64,000 nt of DNA from Ophiura sarsii (GCA_035610835.1 CM069455.1:52618639-52682638); one strand, 5' to 3'; positions 46,019 through 58,915 are shown, counted from the stretch's first letter. Translations and numbers: made by a program. The notes: generated by a model not told the origin, from the sequence alone.

Positions 46019-47097
46019 CAGGGTGAGTCAAACAACCTATACTCATAGTAAATTAGATATTTCAATTATTTTTTTACCAGAATATGAAGGCAACCAATGC
46101 CTTAAGCAAATACTGCATTTATTTACTAGTATCAGCAACAACAAAAATCACGACATTTCATGGTACCGTTAACGAGATATCACTATTTTGGTAAAGTTAC
46201 TGCATTTTTGAAACCAAACAAAATTATACTCAATGATTTATGATATTCAATCATGAACAAGTGGATGCATGCACAGGACACATTAGCTAATTAATAAGAC
46301 AGATCAAACACTCTTTAAGTTTGCTAAGATATTAGAGCGTGTTTCTACTGGGGCACTGCAAATTTAACACTAAGTTTTAACGCTAACTTTTTAATCCCCC
46401 CCCCCCCTCCCCCATTTCTACTTGCGAAAGTTACCGATAAGTTTATCGATCCTAATCGATGGGCTACGACATTTGACCTTTTGTTATACCAGACAATGCC
46501 GCCCCACCTGAAAAAGACTGCCTCACAATGCATAGAATCCAACATGTATACGTCCGGGTCAAAGAACTTAACGTTCAGATTTAACGGTGGCTGTTTCTAC
46601 TGGGAAGGTTACCGTTAATTACCGTTAATAAACCTGGTTTGTGAAGGTTTTTTGCGATTACAAAACTTAGCGTTAATTACCGTTATCTGGCTGTTTCTAC
46701 CGGGCAACTTAACGCGTTAAGTTCCCCAGTAGAAACACGCTATATGTTTCATACATTAAATGAGAAATAATGACAGAACAATGTCATTATTACGTGAATT
46801 CAGCAGAGCAAAGATACAATCGGTCTTTTTTGATGATCAGACTATAGATTGCGGACTGTTATTTAAAAGTGAAATTCAGTCAATCTTATTAGAGAAATAT
46901 CGCAAATCTTGTTCAGTTTTTAAAATGCATGCTTATATCTAAATGAGCATAAAACACATTTTCCAATTTTAACCAACTAAAATCCTTATGAAAGCTAATA
47001 AGATAGCACCTCTGACAGAATAAATAATCTGAGAAATTGTTTCACAGATTTTTAGAAATAAATTTGTAAAGTTGAGTATATATTTTTACTCACCCTG
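46019..47097. mobile_element. Tc1/mariner-like element, diverged ends, nested insertion
   Basis: Left end CAGGGTGAGTCAAA and inverted right end CAGGGTGAGTAAAA, with TA outside each (46017-46018 and 47098-47099). The end is close to that of the element at 24490. Most of the interior is AT-rich with no recognisable transposase. It hosts the element at 46336-46741. Confidence 0.78.
46336..46741. mobile_element. Nested inverted-repeat element with AGCGTGTTTCTAC ends
   Basis: AGCGTGTTTCTACTGGGG at the left is exactly inverted at the right. CTGTTTCTAC recurs twice inside, and TTAACG/CGTTAA motifs are frequent. A 12-base C run is at 46396-46407. Target duplication unresolved. Confidence 0.87.
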
Positions 47098-47099
47098 TA

Positions 47100-47790
47100 T
47101 AATACACTGATGCCCAAAGGTATTTGTACAGTGTTTATATCCTAGAAATTCCATCTTCTATGAAAACTATTGATTATTTTTCACTAATAATGATGTTTGT
47201 TCTTTTGGGGGTTACTGTGTTCAGGTTTGTTTTTAGTTTTCTGAACATTTGAGTTGTTTAATATTTAGAAAATGTTAGACAAATTATTTTGCAAAATAAA
47301 AACACACACATACACCAACAAAATACTGGCCTTATCTCAAAGGCCATTAGCTTGCAAATCAGGAAGGTGTCTTCATAACGGCCAAAATAAATGAGCAGTC
47401 GCTTGTGCGATCATCAGACAACTGATAAGATAACTGAATAGATAAATAAATAAATAAGGAAAGAAAAAAGACCTGTTCTACAGGAAAACAGACCTCTTAG
47501 GTAGGGTTGGTCGGTGAGGCATTATTTCTGTTTTGGTGTTGTTTTCTTTTTTTTCAAGTGACTTTCCCCACACAAAAAATCAAAAAAAATTGCCGGCCAG
47601 CCAGTGTGAATGCCGTAGCTATAACCCTGTTAGCTCTAATAAAACACTGAGAGAAACAGTCGTATAAAATACTTTTTAAATATTGTTGAATTCATGCAGT
47701 AATTTTAATTGTTCAAACTGTTTAAAGGATTTGAATTTCTTTCCTTTCCTCCAAGGTGTTTTTTCTACAGATAGTTTAATATATCACAAC
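47100..47790. other. Unassigned sequence
   Basis: An AAAT microsatellite lies near 47440-47456. No gene seen. Confidence 0.45.
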
Positions 47791-48619
47791 ATATAGAACA
47801 GGCATTCTCAAATGGTGGCGCGCGCGCCACTTGTGGCGCATCAAGGCATCCTAAGTGGCGCAAGAGTGGTTAACATTTGTTTTAAAAATAGATTATATCA
47901 TGATATAGCCAGATTCCATAGGCCTACGGCGGTCAGATGTATAAAGTCAGCAATTTTTCGTATATCTATATACTAATTTTCGGTCCCTCGCCTGATTAGA
48001 TAGTTCAATAATAATTTTACACTCGCGTCCCTCTTCAACTGAAAAAGCGTGGTAATTGCGCCTCTAATAGACGAGCTAATTAGATAGTTCAATGCCAGTA
48101 TTTTCCCATTTTCAGACATGCGCAGAAAGGATCACAGATGATAATCCGAAATGTTGAATTTCTTTTACTCGAGTAGCTACTGTTCGGGCAAAAATTGTGG
48201 TTTTCGGAGTGAGTGATGACATATGGTCTTCACCCAAAATATTTTCATCAGGGATATAGCTACATTTCTGTATATGCGGCCGTTTGTTATTCTTAAAGAT
48301 CGCATGAGTACAAGCATTTATACGTGACTAAACGTCCGACAAATAACATTATTTTACGACATTTTCTAAATGTAAATAAAAACTCTTACACAGATCTTAA
48401 AGTGACACTTTCGCATTAGTAACATAGATGAACGCGTAGTTTGCTAACGATAAAGAAACTGTGGCGGTACCATAACAACCGTTACGATGTTGAAGCTGCG
48501 CGGCCGCGTTTATCATGGCGCGAGCGATTCGGCGCACACGTAATGACGCATACAAAGTGTATACGCATTTGTCGCGCAAACTGCACATATATCGTGGCAG
48601 GGTGAAAGCAGGCAGTCCG

Positions 48620-48907
48620 TACACTCTTAGAAAAAGGATGCTTCAGGCTTCAGGGGTTCTTGGCTGTCCCGTATGGAACCCTTTATAACACCTTAAAAGG
48701 TTCCAATGGAACCCTTTATAACACCTTAAAAGGTTCCAAAATGAACCATTTTAAGGTTCAAAATGGGCAAAATATGGGCAAACATTGGTCTTTAGAACCT
48801 CTAAAGGTTCTCTACAGAACCTTTTGGGGCCTTTAAAATCAAAGAACCTTTAAACCATACGGGACAGCCAAGAACCCTTCTGAAGCACCCTTTTTTCTAA
48901 TAGTGTA
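48620..48907. mobile_element. Foldback MITE nested in the hAT-type element
   Basis: The left end TACACTCTTAGAAAAAGG and the inverted right end TACACTATTAGAAAAAAGGG extend into arms of about 50 bp sharing TTCTTGGCTGTCCCGTATGG. Inside, a 37-bp block with GGAACCCTTTATAACACC is tandemly duplicated. TA may be the duplicated target. Confidence 0.93.
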
Positions 48908-50296
48908 CCCTAAGCCACCTTCTCCTCTCCGCACTTCCCTTACTTGATAATCTGGATATAATTATAAGGGCACATGGGGCATCTGGAAAACGGAACGTGT
49001 GGTACATTTTCATGATTATTAAAGAGTGTCTGGATTATTAAGGGCATTCGTGATATCTGGATTACGGGGTTCACTATAAAACGAGTCTCAAATTACATGG
49101 ATATACTTATGCGCAGGTGGGCCACCTGTGATAACTGGATTTTAAGGGTGTACACTCAGATAGTATCTCGGGAGGCTTTATAGAACACAGCAAACATGAC
49201 AAAGGGACTACATACTATAATACGTTAAGGCCCCCACATACCTATTGGAATAATGTATTTAATGTAAATAGGTCAAACAAAACCCGGATGGCACACATTG
49301 TGCTCAAGTACAAGCGTGGAATGGTGCAAGTAATCTTGATGATAGACTCCGTCGACCATAAAACTAAACGACCGACTATAGAACTATAACGCTCAGAACG
49401 TAGGCCTACTGAATTACCTGGATACTGTATGTGCATGGGCAGTGGCGACACCAGCACCAAAATGTTAAAGGAGGAAAACGGGATGGCGGGGCAATAAAAG
49501 AATCGGGGGAGACATATAAAAGCTAATTTTAAGTAACTTTCAATTTTGACATTAAAATTCAACTTTTTATTATTTGGGGTACAAAATAGGTAGAGACATG
49601 CGCTGAAAGGAGGTAATAACTGGGGGTATTAAGAACAAGTTGATGGAGTAGGCCTTCTTGGATTAGGAACATGGGTATCTGTATTAATTAAGAGCACATT
49701 GGGCCTAGGCTCATGGTGTATTAAGGGCACCATGTCACTTACATTATATCAAGGGCACTTTACATTATATCAAGAGTACCTGAATTATTTAAGGACATAC
49801 TCTTGATATTTATATAAACATTTATAACGCTTTGATATTGCTCACCTCTGCCTATTGTGATATGACTTTTACTGCCCGCTATCTTTGGCACCCGCGTTTA
49901 ATTTACTTGATAAAGTAAGGGCACCTCTGTATCTCGAGATAACGGCACACTGCAGTGGGCCTACCTTGATTATGTGGTATCCGGTGCATTATTAAGGGCA
50001 CCTGGGGTAACTGGATTACGGGGGTAGGGCTTAGGCCTATGGGGTCCCTGGATATAATGGGACAAAGGGTACCCGCATTTCAGGTCTCATGGGAGGCCTA
50101 CGTATGTATCTGGAAACACAAACGTAGGCCTACCTAGATTAAGGCACATGTAGGCCTATACCTGGATTATCAAAAGCACCTGCGATATTCTAATTATTTA
50201 GGGCCCGTCTGGATTATGTATGCACGTAGGACATGTTCTTGATATTATTGTATCAAATCTTCTTACGCTTTGTTTACTTATTCCCCGTGAAATCTT

Positions 50297-50332
50297 CTAG
50301 CGGGTCCAGCGCGAAGCGCTGGTGCCCGCTAG
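50297..50332. other. Hairpin near the right end of the hAT-type element
   Basis: CTAGCGGG and CCCGCTAG bracket CCAGCGC/GCGCTGG around a GAA loop. Such GC hairpins followed by CTAG also occur at Helitron 3' ends. Confidence 0.85.
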
Positions 50333-50493
50333 TTAGTTATTATGATGCCTACATAATTATATATGTCAACATATTTTGTAAGGGGAATTTTGCCATTGTA
50401 AATTCTAAAAAATATGACCGAGTGGAGCTTCAACAAGTTGGTTACTAAAATGTGGCGCATCAGTAAATCTAGTTGAGAAAGCCTGATATAGAA

Positions 50494-52529
50494 TGAGAGA
50501 CAATTTGTTGTTGCAACAGGCTGCATATTGATTACAAGTACAAGTTTTCTGAAATCTGAGAGAGACATAGTGCAAGTTTTCTGATATCTCATTATCTGTC
50601 AATAGAAACGAATATCCCTGCTTTTCATAGTCTCTGGTATATTACCCGTTCAAAGGCAGACTGAGACAGACACTTTTGCCCAGGGGGTGTAACACCATGT
50701 CAATACCTGTCTGTAGGCCTGTTCAGACGGTCACTAGATTTCTAGACTAGTTATTCTCGACCTTTAGTCTTAGCTAGCGATCCCACTGGGGTAGCTTCGA
50801 AGCTAACTAGGTCGCGCGATTCTCTGATTGCCGGATGTATGCGTTGACTCTTTGCTAATTCATGGCACGCTTATTTGGATAATGAACTCTGTTAAAATGT
50901 AAACAAATATGGCCAGGTTTCGATCGGTTCAACAGAATTCGCAATTTGATTTTATTCCTTAAGGTGAAATACATGGTCGAAAGGTCCAATGATATTTTGG
51001 ACCTTTCTTCAGTGACTATTTTTTTCTGTGAAATGACAAACAGACAGCAAAGGCGTCAAGAAAGCAAGAGAAGTGCAAGATTTGTGGCAATTTCTTTTTA
51101 TCGCCTGATATTTTGCTTGTCACCATTATTGCTACTGCTGTTTACATGTGCATGACCCGGAAGTACATCTTCATCTCGTGGGAAGATCTGGGTCACAGGT
51201 CAAAAATCTCACTCACAGTTAACATAGTTGATGGATTTACACGTTCGACACACTTTCAGCTAACTATCGGTTAGTGCTTTAGGATTAGTTAAAGGTTCTG
51301 ATTTCTGGCCTGATTTTCAACTTGATGTTCTATTTTACATGAAAGGTCATCCTTAAAATTGTCACTTTCCAAAGTTTGAGTTGCATAACTCCAATGGCTC
51401 TAATTTTAGAAGCACAATGTCACAATAATTTTGCCCATTGAGTAGTACACAAACTGGCTGGTGGTTAACTACCTTTGGCAGTAATTCACCACATTTTAGC
51501 CTATAATTTCTAAATAGAACATTTCTGGCCCCTTAGATTTTACAGACATAATGAAAAAAATATGGGGATTCTTCTAATATCAAAATATCATGATGTGAAA
51601 AAAAATTCATAGCCAAACAAAGTGATTGGAACATACACCTTTAACTGTAAGATCTTTTATGGTTAAAATTACAGCTGAAGAGTTGAGGTTAGTTTTAACC
51701 ATGACACAATTCACATGGTCGTTAACTGAGAGTTTAATCTCGAGATTAACGAATTGTACGATAATCTCTAGGTTAGCACCCGTCGTTTCAATGCTCCTTG
51801 TGATACAAGGTGATTGAACAAAACATTGATCTATCTTAATAATTAGATTGTATAGCCTGTGACACCTGTTGATAAAATCCTACTACTTGCCAACCTGTAC
51901 ACTTGACTCACCATATGGTACAAGTATCATCAATTATCTTACTGTTAGGTTGACATGGTAATGTTATAATGGTGGTACTACAGACGGACGGACGGACGGA
52001 TACACATCGCTATACACTCTGCCGAAGTTGCAAGTTGCGTTATATTGATTTGTTTATCCAATTTCCCCAGGCTTTCTATTCATAAAAAAAATCATAAAAG
52101 ATTCTGCCCTACAAAATCGTGAGAAAAATGTATAGGATGTTACAGTATTCAGAATGATCAGTTTTTCTAATTCACACTTCAGTTTACTTTCAAAATTTGG
52201 TGTTTTGAAAAAATTTAACAACGATTATTATTATAGTTTAATCAGTTCAAAATCGGCGAGAATTGTGAGGTTTGTACTAGTCTGTGCGCCAAAAGAATCC
52301 ATGTTGTTGCGCATATTTACCGCTGAAAGTGTGCGTTTGTACATCTTACCCAGGTATCACCAAGCGGTGGGCAAGGAGGTATTCCATTTGTGCCCACAGA
52401 TAAATATTAGCATCACAATTTGCGCCAATTTGGAACTGGTCAAACTATTGTCAAAATATCAGCCAAAATGAGATATTTGTTGCTATCATAAAATTTATAT
52501 AATAGCATGACTTTGTTAACTAAAACAAG
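50494..52529. other. Unassigned sequence
   Basis: No gene recognised. A GGAC microsatellite lies near 51984-52000. A 105-codon plus-strand frame at 52154-52471 shares a YYSLISSK phrase and weak DNA similarity with 62113-62260, suggesting an old dispersed repeat rather than a gene. Confidence 0.4.
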
Positions 52530-52531
52530 TA

Positions 52532-52727
52532 CTGTAAAAGCTGAAATTTTTGCGGAGGTTTTATTTTCGCGCAAAATATTTTTCTGCAAAAATTATATCA
52601 CATGAAAATATTTTTTTCAACATCATGCAGTGCATCCAGAAGGTCGCCCGCGAAAAAAACAATTTGTGAAATGTCTATGTCAAAATGCGTGAAAATATCT
52701 TTACGCAAAAAATATTGGCCTTTACAG
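52532..52727. mobile_element. Short TA-flanked MITE with CTGTAAA ends
   Basis: Left end CTGTAAAAGCTGAAATTTTT and inverted right end CTGTAAAGGCCAATATTTTT, with TA on both sides (52530-52531 and 52728-52729). 196 bp, rich in TTTTTGCG-type subterminal motifs. Tc1/mariner-like. Confidence 0.9.
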
Positions 52728-52844
52728 TATATTGTACTTCCTCAACTTACAGTTTAGACCAAATTTGATTGAACAAATCATTCAATACCCCACCCAAGCG
52801 ATCAGTATGATCAAGACATTGTAACTCAATTTTGACAATTTCAG

Positions 52845-53655
52845 TGCTATCTTCAGTAGATAGCAGTTGTAACATGATATCTAGATTGTGAATACATTCT
52901 TCGATCAGATTGCATTTGTAACACAATTTTAAGATGTTTGGTACTATGTTAATTCAGTATAATCTAGCAATTGAAAAACATTTAAAGACACCAATGCCAT
53001 CTTGATATATCGTCAGTAGATAGTATAACATATTGTAATAATCGGATAGCATTTTTAACTTTATGACCACAAATGCTATCGCCAATCATTTGTAACACAT
53101 GCAGGTCTATAATGCTATCTTCAAGAGATAGTATTTGTAATTCCGTTTTGAGTTCATAAATGCTATCTTCAGTAGACAGCATTTGTAACCTCAAGTTCAT
53201 CAATGCTATCTTCTGTAGACAGCACTTGTAACCCCAAGTTCGTCAATGCTATCTTCAGTAGACAGCATTTGTAACCTCAAGTTCATCAATGCTATCTCCT
53301 GTAGACAGCACTTGTAACCCCAAGTTCGTCAATGCTATCTTCAGTAGACAGCGCTTGTAACCCCAAGTTCGTCAATGCTATCTCCTGTAGACAGCATTTG
53401 TAACCCCAAGTTCATCAATTCTATCTCCTGTAGACAGCACTTGTAACCCCAAGTTCGTCAATTCTATCTTCGGTAGATAGAATAATGTTACCTCAAGTTG
53501 ATTAATGCTATCTTCAGTAGACAGCATTTGTAAAATGATATGATTATCCTTACCAATTTCAATCTTTGGTAAACACAGCATTTATAAGCCCATTAGCATA
53601 TTTTGTAACACAATTTTATGATAGCTATTGCTATCTTCGGAACATTGGTAGCAGC
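52845..53655. repeat. 43-bp minisatellite with hairpin core
   Basis: Regular units start at 53160, 53203, 53246, 53289, 53332, 53375, 53418, 53461 and 53504. Looser units occur from 52845 and near 53620. Each has ATGCTATCTTC.GTAGACAGCA or close variants, an inverted repeat that can fold on itself, then TTGTAACCCCAAGTTC. The unit ends are well conserved, so the core is maintained. Confidence 0.96.
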
Positions 53656-55047
53656 ACACTACTATTTCAAATTATGTCTATTGATTATCATCCATTATCA
53701 GGTAATGTCTTGTATTTCATCACTTTCTAAATTAAATCTGCCACATGTTATATTGATCAAACTATTGAAATTCTACAAACATTATAAATAACACATATTC
53801 TTTGTATCCTTACACCTTACCGACCTCATAAAGATGCAACTCAACCCTTCGTAGACACCTAATTCAGTGTTAGCTTACAATATCTGAACTATAATGTGGT
53901 TAAAATATACTATATCATCATTCTGAGCCACTGAAAAGGGTTATACAAATAACTCCTAGTGTCCTTGTTAACCCTATAACATCTGAACTGGTTCTTGGTT
54001 TTTAGATTTATTTCTTTGTTATGGTAATCTTTTAACCAAGTGGCACTATACTAGTTGTCAAAGCACTGATTTATATGAAAAAAGGCCCTGCAAATATGTA
54101 TTATTGTATAAATAATTACAGTTTCATGCTACCTTTACAGTTTAACACATATATCTAATGTAACGTATTGTAAACACACAATTAGTCTCACTTTACACAA
54201 TTTATTGAATGCACGCTGTCTATGTGTACAGATGCGTATGGAACAACAACTTTCACAAGAAGTGTTGTTTTAGGTCGTATTTATTCGCTGCAAGCATGGA
54301 GACAACTTTGAGTTGAAAGATAGAAAAATGTTGAAGGGTAGCCTAGGGCTTACAGGTATCGAGGGAAATTATGAGCGTATGATATGGGTGTAAAAACCAT
54401 GGAATGTAAACACAGACGTTATTCCCTGAATTAATAGCATTCATTGTTTTTAAAATAAACTCATAACTCTTCGCCATTAGTTTCAAGTATCTTTATTCTT
54501 TCTTCTGAATCTAAGCTTTTAATAGAAATATTGTGGAGGATGGATCCCTCCCCCTCTTATCGATGATGGATCGCTTACCCACTTACCCTTACTAAATTCT
54601 GGGTTGCTCTGGTTGTGCCTTTTCCTCTCTTTTTTCTGTCAAATTTCAATTTTGTTTACAAATTTTAGTCAAAAATCCACACATTTCTTCCTTTCATTTT
54701 AGTTTTTATGGGTTTAGAAAGTACACATCAAAATCTTTTTTTCCCCGCCAGAATCTTGATTCTGTGAGTTCTTCCGATGCTAGCGTGTGTATAGCAATTG
54801 TATGGCTTTTACTACTGAAATAATAAACAAACTTTTACCATTATTCCACGATACCCTCAAGTAGTATTTTAATCGTTTTTATTATTTAAACAACAATTTT
54901 CACTAAATACTTAATGGTAAATTCCTCCAAATGGGTCTTATGTTTGCTACTGTGAAGATTAATTAATGCAAACTAACAACCTGATTTACCTGAAGTGTTG
55001 TTGCTCAGAATATGCCAATTATTATTGGCAATTTGTATCTCCCAACA
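53656..55047. other. Unassigned AT-rich sequence
   Basis: No gene or element recognised. Confidence 0.5.
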
Positions 55048-55371
55048 GAATAAAATAACAACAATAAATAGGGCAGGTCCCTTAACACTTTCCATGCAGC
55101 TATTAGTTTACCATACAGTACCATTTTTTAGCAACCTTTCCAAACTTTCAAAGTCTTATTTTATAAATTACTGAACCAATTACAAGGCATATTTGTACTT
55201 ATTGTAATGCATTTCTCATCGTGATTCCAAATATGGTGAAGAAATTCAATAATTCTGACATTTTTGAAACATTTTGTACAAATTTGGAACTGTCGTCTGC
55301 AGACAACTGCCGCATGGAAAGTGTTAATTAAGGCTAAAATAAAATATCACAAATAAATAGGGCAGGTCCAG
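55048..55371. repeat. Direct repeat flanking a family 2 MITE
   Basis: AATAAAATA.CA followed by AATAAATAGGGCAGGTCC is present at 55048-55081 and again at 55338-55371, one on each side of the MITE. Confidence 0.88.
55082..55327. mobile_element. TTAA MITE, family 2, best-preserved copy
   Basis: 246 bp from TTAACACTTTCCATGCAGC to GCCGCATGGAAAGTGTTAA. TTAA is intact on both edges. A CTGCAGACAACTGCCGC-type subterminal inverted pair is visible on the right. Confidence 0.93.
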
Positions 55372-56233
55372 TAAGATCGGTTTCCCATCTACGTCTGGTG
55401 CATATTTAATACCACATCGTGTTCAGACTATATTTTTATTTCCCCAGTGTTTATCTACCTAAATGATAGAATTAATCCAGGAGTTGTTTTCACCAATGCG
55501 CATTGATGGATAGTTCATGTGTGTACCTTTTAATAAAAAAAACCTGAAATTAAATCAGTGATAGCCATAACCTCAAATTGAATCTTACTTTGAACGTAAA
55601 CATATAAACAAATGATTATACAGTGTAGACAGAAACTAGTCTGCAAAAGTGAGTGTTGCTTGGGCTTCTTAAAGGAGGAGTCCCGCAAGCATATCATTAT
55701 ATGTTAGACAAATAATTATCGAGCACAAATCGCGTAGTTATATAGAAAAAAACATCATACTTATGACAAAAACGAATAATAACTGCCATCTCTGAACATG
55801 CAATTTTTTTTAAATTTGCGGCAATCGAAAGTCCCGGTGTCGCTGACGTCATGTTTATTGGTGATCATATTTGCCCACATGCTGTCATGCATTGTATAAA
55901 CATGACGCTGTATTTTGTCATGTTTAGTAATATATATCAGAGTTACGTCAGTTCACCTATAGATTTACATTCTCGTATCTTTTTTCAATATAAAAAAGAC
56001 ACCCTGTGTGTGACACACAATTACCCACACAAGATCTCACAGAAGTGCCTTCCCTACAGACGATTGAAATATTGAGATGCACTTTTATTTGAACAGCTCA
56101 ATCGTATCTAATTGTGTGTCGAGGCAATAGCAATGGTGTATGATTGCAAATATATTTTCATTATATAATATATTGCCCATTGGTCAGCTCAAAATGTAGT
56201 GATTTTATTGACTGTTGTAAGGCAAACAAAAAA

Positions 56234-56632
56234 ATGTTGTGTTGCCCTCAAGTGCCAAAAAAAATTAATTCAGGTCGGTCGGTTGGATTTTTTTTTTTTT
56301 CCATTTTTTTTCCCCATTTTTTTCTTCTTTCAAAACCATTTTTTTTTGGGGGGGGGGGGGGCTGAAAAATATATGGTTTATGTCAAGACAAAATTGGTAT
56401 ATGCCCATGTCAATTTAACTAATGTTTCTAGTGTGACAATAGTCTAAAAAAACATTTATTTAGGCTTATTTATTCATTTCAAGCAAGAAATAGTAACATT
56501 TAGATACTTTTAATCAAATTTAAATCTAAAAAAAAAAATTTAAATTTAAAAAAAAATTAAAATTAAAAATTAAAATAAATGCGACCCTAGTTTTTACGAT
56601 TTTAGGGTCGGTCGCTGAGAGCAACACAACTT
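56234..56632. mobile_element. Nested inverted-repeat element with GTTGTGTTGC ends
   Basis: GTTGTGTTGCCCTCA at the left is inverted near 56615-56632 with small changes. A T-rich run, a 14-base G run at 56348-56361 and an A/T-only stretch fill the centre. An inverted CGACCCTA/TAGGGTCG pair lies near the right end. Confidence 0.65.
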
Positions 56633-58550
56633 CTTTTTTTTGGCCTAAGGGAGATAGAAGGGGAACTTAAATAATATCAAACCAAAACAAAACAAAAACC
56701 TACAGGATTTAATGCCACTTGTGATGTTCACAAGGTTTCTTCACTCAATTCGACAATTAATTTAGCTGTCAAATTTGAAATGATCATGTTTAACCTTTCC
56801 AGGATGGTAGACTAACCATTTGGAATTTGCCTGCGAAACAATGGCTACTAAAGATGCCAAAATGATTTAAAACACGTTCCAGTCGACTGTTAGTTGATAA
56901 AAAAATATTATTGATACAAAGTTTTGTGTCGATACGTCGTTGGAAAAAATAAATCAATTAATGTTTAGTCTTTCACAGATTCTGCAGATCTGTATCGATC
57001 GAAATTGGCCGATAAAGCCTGATCAGTTCTGAATCTGGATCAGGGAAATATCCCTGTTAACCATTAATCTACTCAACACCACCGATTAAATGAAATCATT
57101 TCAAAATGTTAAAATTGAAGACTAAAATAAACAAATATTGCATCCATTCCATTAGTTGCTGGCCGATATCTTAACTGAAGAAAATCATCATTATGCATGC
57201 GTGTAACCGTGGGAAAGGGATATTTTCAATTTTGTTTTCATAAAATACGCTTTGGATTTTTTCAAATTACGTCATCTGATTGAGCGGCGATCACATGTTT
57301 TAACATGAGATTGCAACTCATCATAAAAGGCACTGTTCAAAATATGTGAATTAAGCCTTCGGTTGACAAATGGTGCTCTAGCTCTTACAGCTTAGTTCTT
57401 TTATAAATGAATAGCCATGCAAAATACTTATAATCAATTGCAGTGCACTAATTACCGACTAATTAAACACTAAATAGTAATAAAACACAAAAATGCACTG
57501 GGGTTGATATGTTATTATACTCATTTCTGAGCTGCCTAAAATCTGCCCGGATAAAATTTCAGTAGGGACTTGGTCAGTATTGCATTGATACGGACATTAG
57601 GATGCACAGATCACATTCCCTTGGTCTGTTATTACTCTCTCCAATGCATTCTTTTATTATCAACAAAAGCTACAATGTTGACATTGAAATCAGACCCTGT
57701 TTTCAGAGTACATCATCAATGCAAACAGGACAGACAGAGGCTGTCAAATACAACGTTATTATCCCTGTAGCGGACTGGCCTTTTGGGACAAATTTACATT
57801 TCCTGATGGACGATATGCACATCAAAGTCCGGGGGTTAGTACTCTTAAGCCGGGGGCAGAACTCCTATATGAACAGGGAGGAACACAGCTATTTTTTTCT
57901 AAAATAAGAAAGTTCACACTCATTAGAGAGATCATAATGTTGATCCTGATAATTTTATGACAACATTGATACATCTGTGAGGAATTTTGCTAGCTACATT
58001 TTGATCCCTCCTTTGCTACCAAAGATTGAAAATTGTGCAAGATTTAAAAAATATGTATGTCACAAATTACAATGCTATATGCATGCATGTCAAAATTGAA
58101 ATTGAATAGCTTGCCTTCAAACATTCTGTGCATAAAGTCAACAGAGTGCCGATCGATACTTCGTGTGCATGCAACGCATTGTGCTTTAAATGGTAAATAT
58201 ATCAATCATTCCAATTTGTATTGAAAGACAACATTAAAAAGCCAGACTAGCAGTCGGGGCAAATTGCCAAAAACAGCAACCTGTGAAATGGTTCCCAATC
58301 TGTTCCCAATACTTTTGCATGTTAAGTAAAATGGTTACTTAATTTAATCAAGTCAAATCATAACCACTTATCATAAAACATAAATTGCAAAATGTGTGGT
58401 ATTTATTTTTGCGACTTTGAGCCTGAAATATATTTGCAAAATTAAATAGATCGCAAGTTAAGTAGTTTTTTGCCTCTGACGTCTTTATTTTAAGAAAGGG
58501 TTTTGTTTTGACCAAGATTCATGATTTTGAAAGTGAGGTTTGATATGTTT

Positions 58551-58780
58551 CAAAGCAAAAGGCTTATTTAATTAAGTGACTAATTAATAATCAATTGTCC
58601 AGTAATCGGCTTTTCAATATTTGTTTTATTCTGTTTTATTCGAACATGATTTATACATCAATGTTATATCAAAATTAAATATCTTATTAAGACAATATTT
58701 GACCAATAAGATAATTTTAATTATTAAAATTAAAATAATAATTAAAATTAGTCACTTAATTAATTAAGCCTTTTGCTTTG
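58551..58780. mobile_element. AT-rich inverted-repeat element nested in family 4 element
   Basis: CAAAGCAAAAGGCTTA continues for about 36 bp and is inverted at the right with about two mismatches. The centre is AT-rich with ATTAAAATTA palindromes. Confidence 0.85.
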
Positions 58781-58915
58781 TTTGACGTTCAGGGTAGGGT
58801 CCGGGTATAGAGTCTATGTGTATTACACCATTTCAAAAATGTTTTTGTACTCAGTATAGGGTTCATTTTGGAGACCCTCGGATGAGCATCAGGTAGCCAT
58901 TTGGAGGGAGAGTGA

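Larger units (their letters stand above)
47799..50485. mobile_element. 2.7-kb hAT-type element, perfect 8-bp duplication, no transposase seen
   Basis: Ends CAGGCATTCTCAA and inverted CAGGCTTTCTCAA, flanked on both sides by ATATAGAA (47791-47798 and 50486-50493). TGGCGC motifs lie just inside both ends, as expected for subterminal binding sites. The left part is CpG-rich near 48420-48560. The right half holds about eleven degenerate repeats of a TAAGGGCAC-type phrase, often after GGATTAT. Five TAGGCCTA palindromes occur. A foldback MITE is nested at 48620-48907. No reading frame resembles a hAT transposase. Confidence 0.95.
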
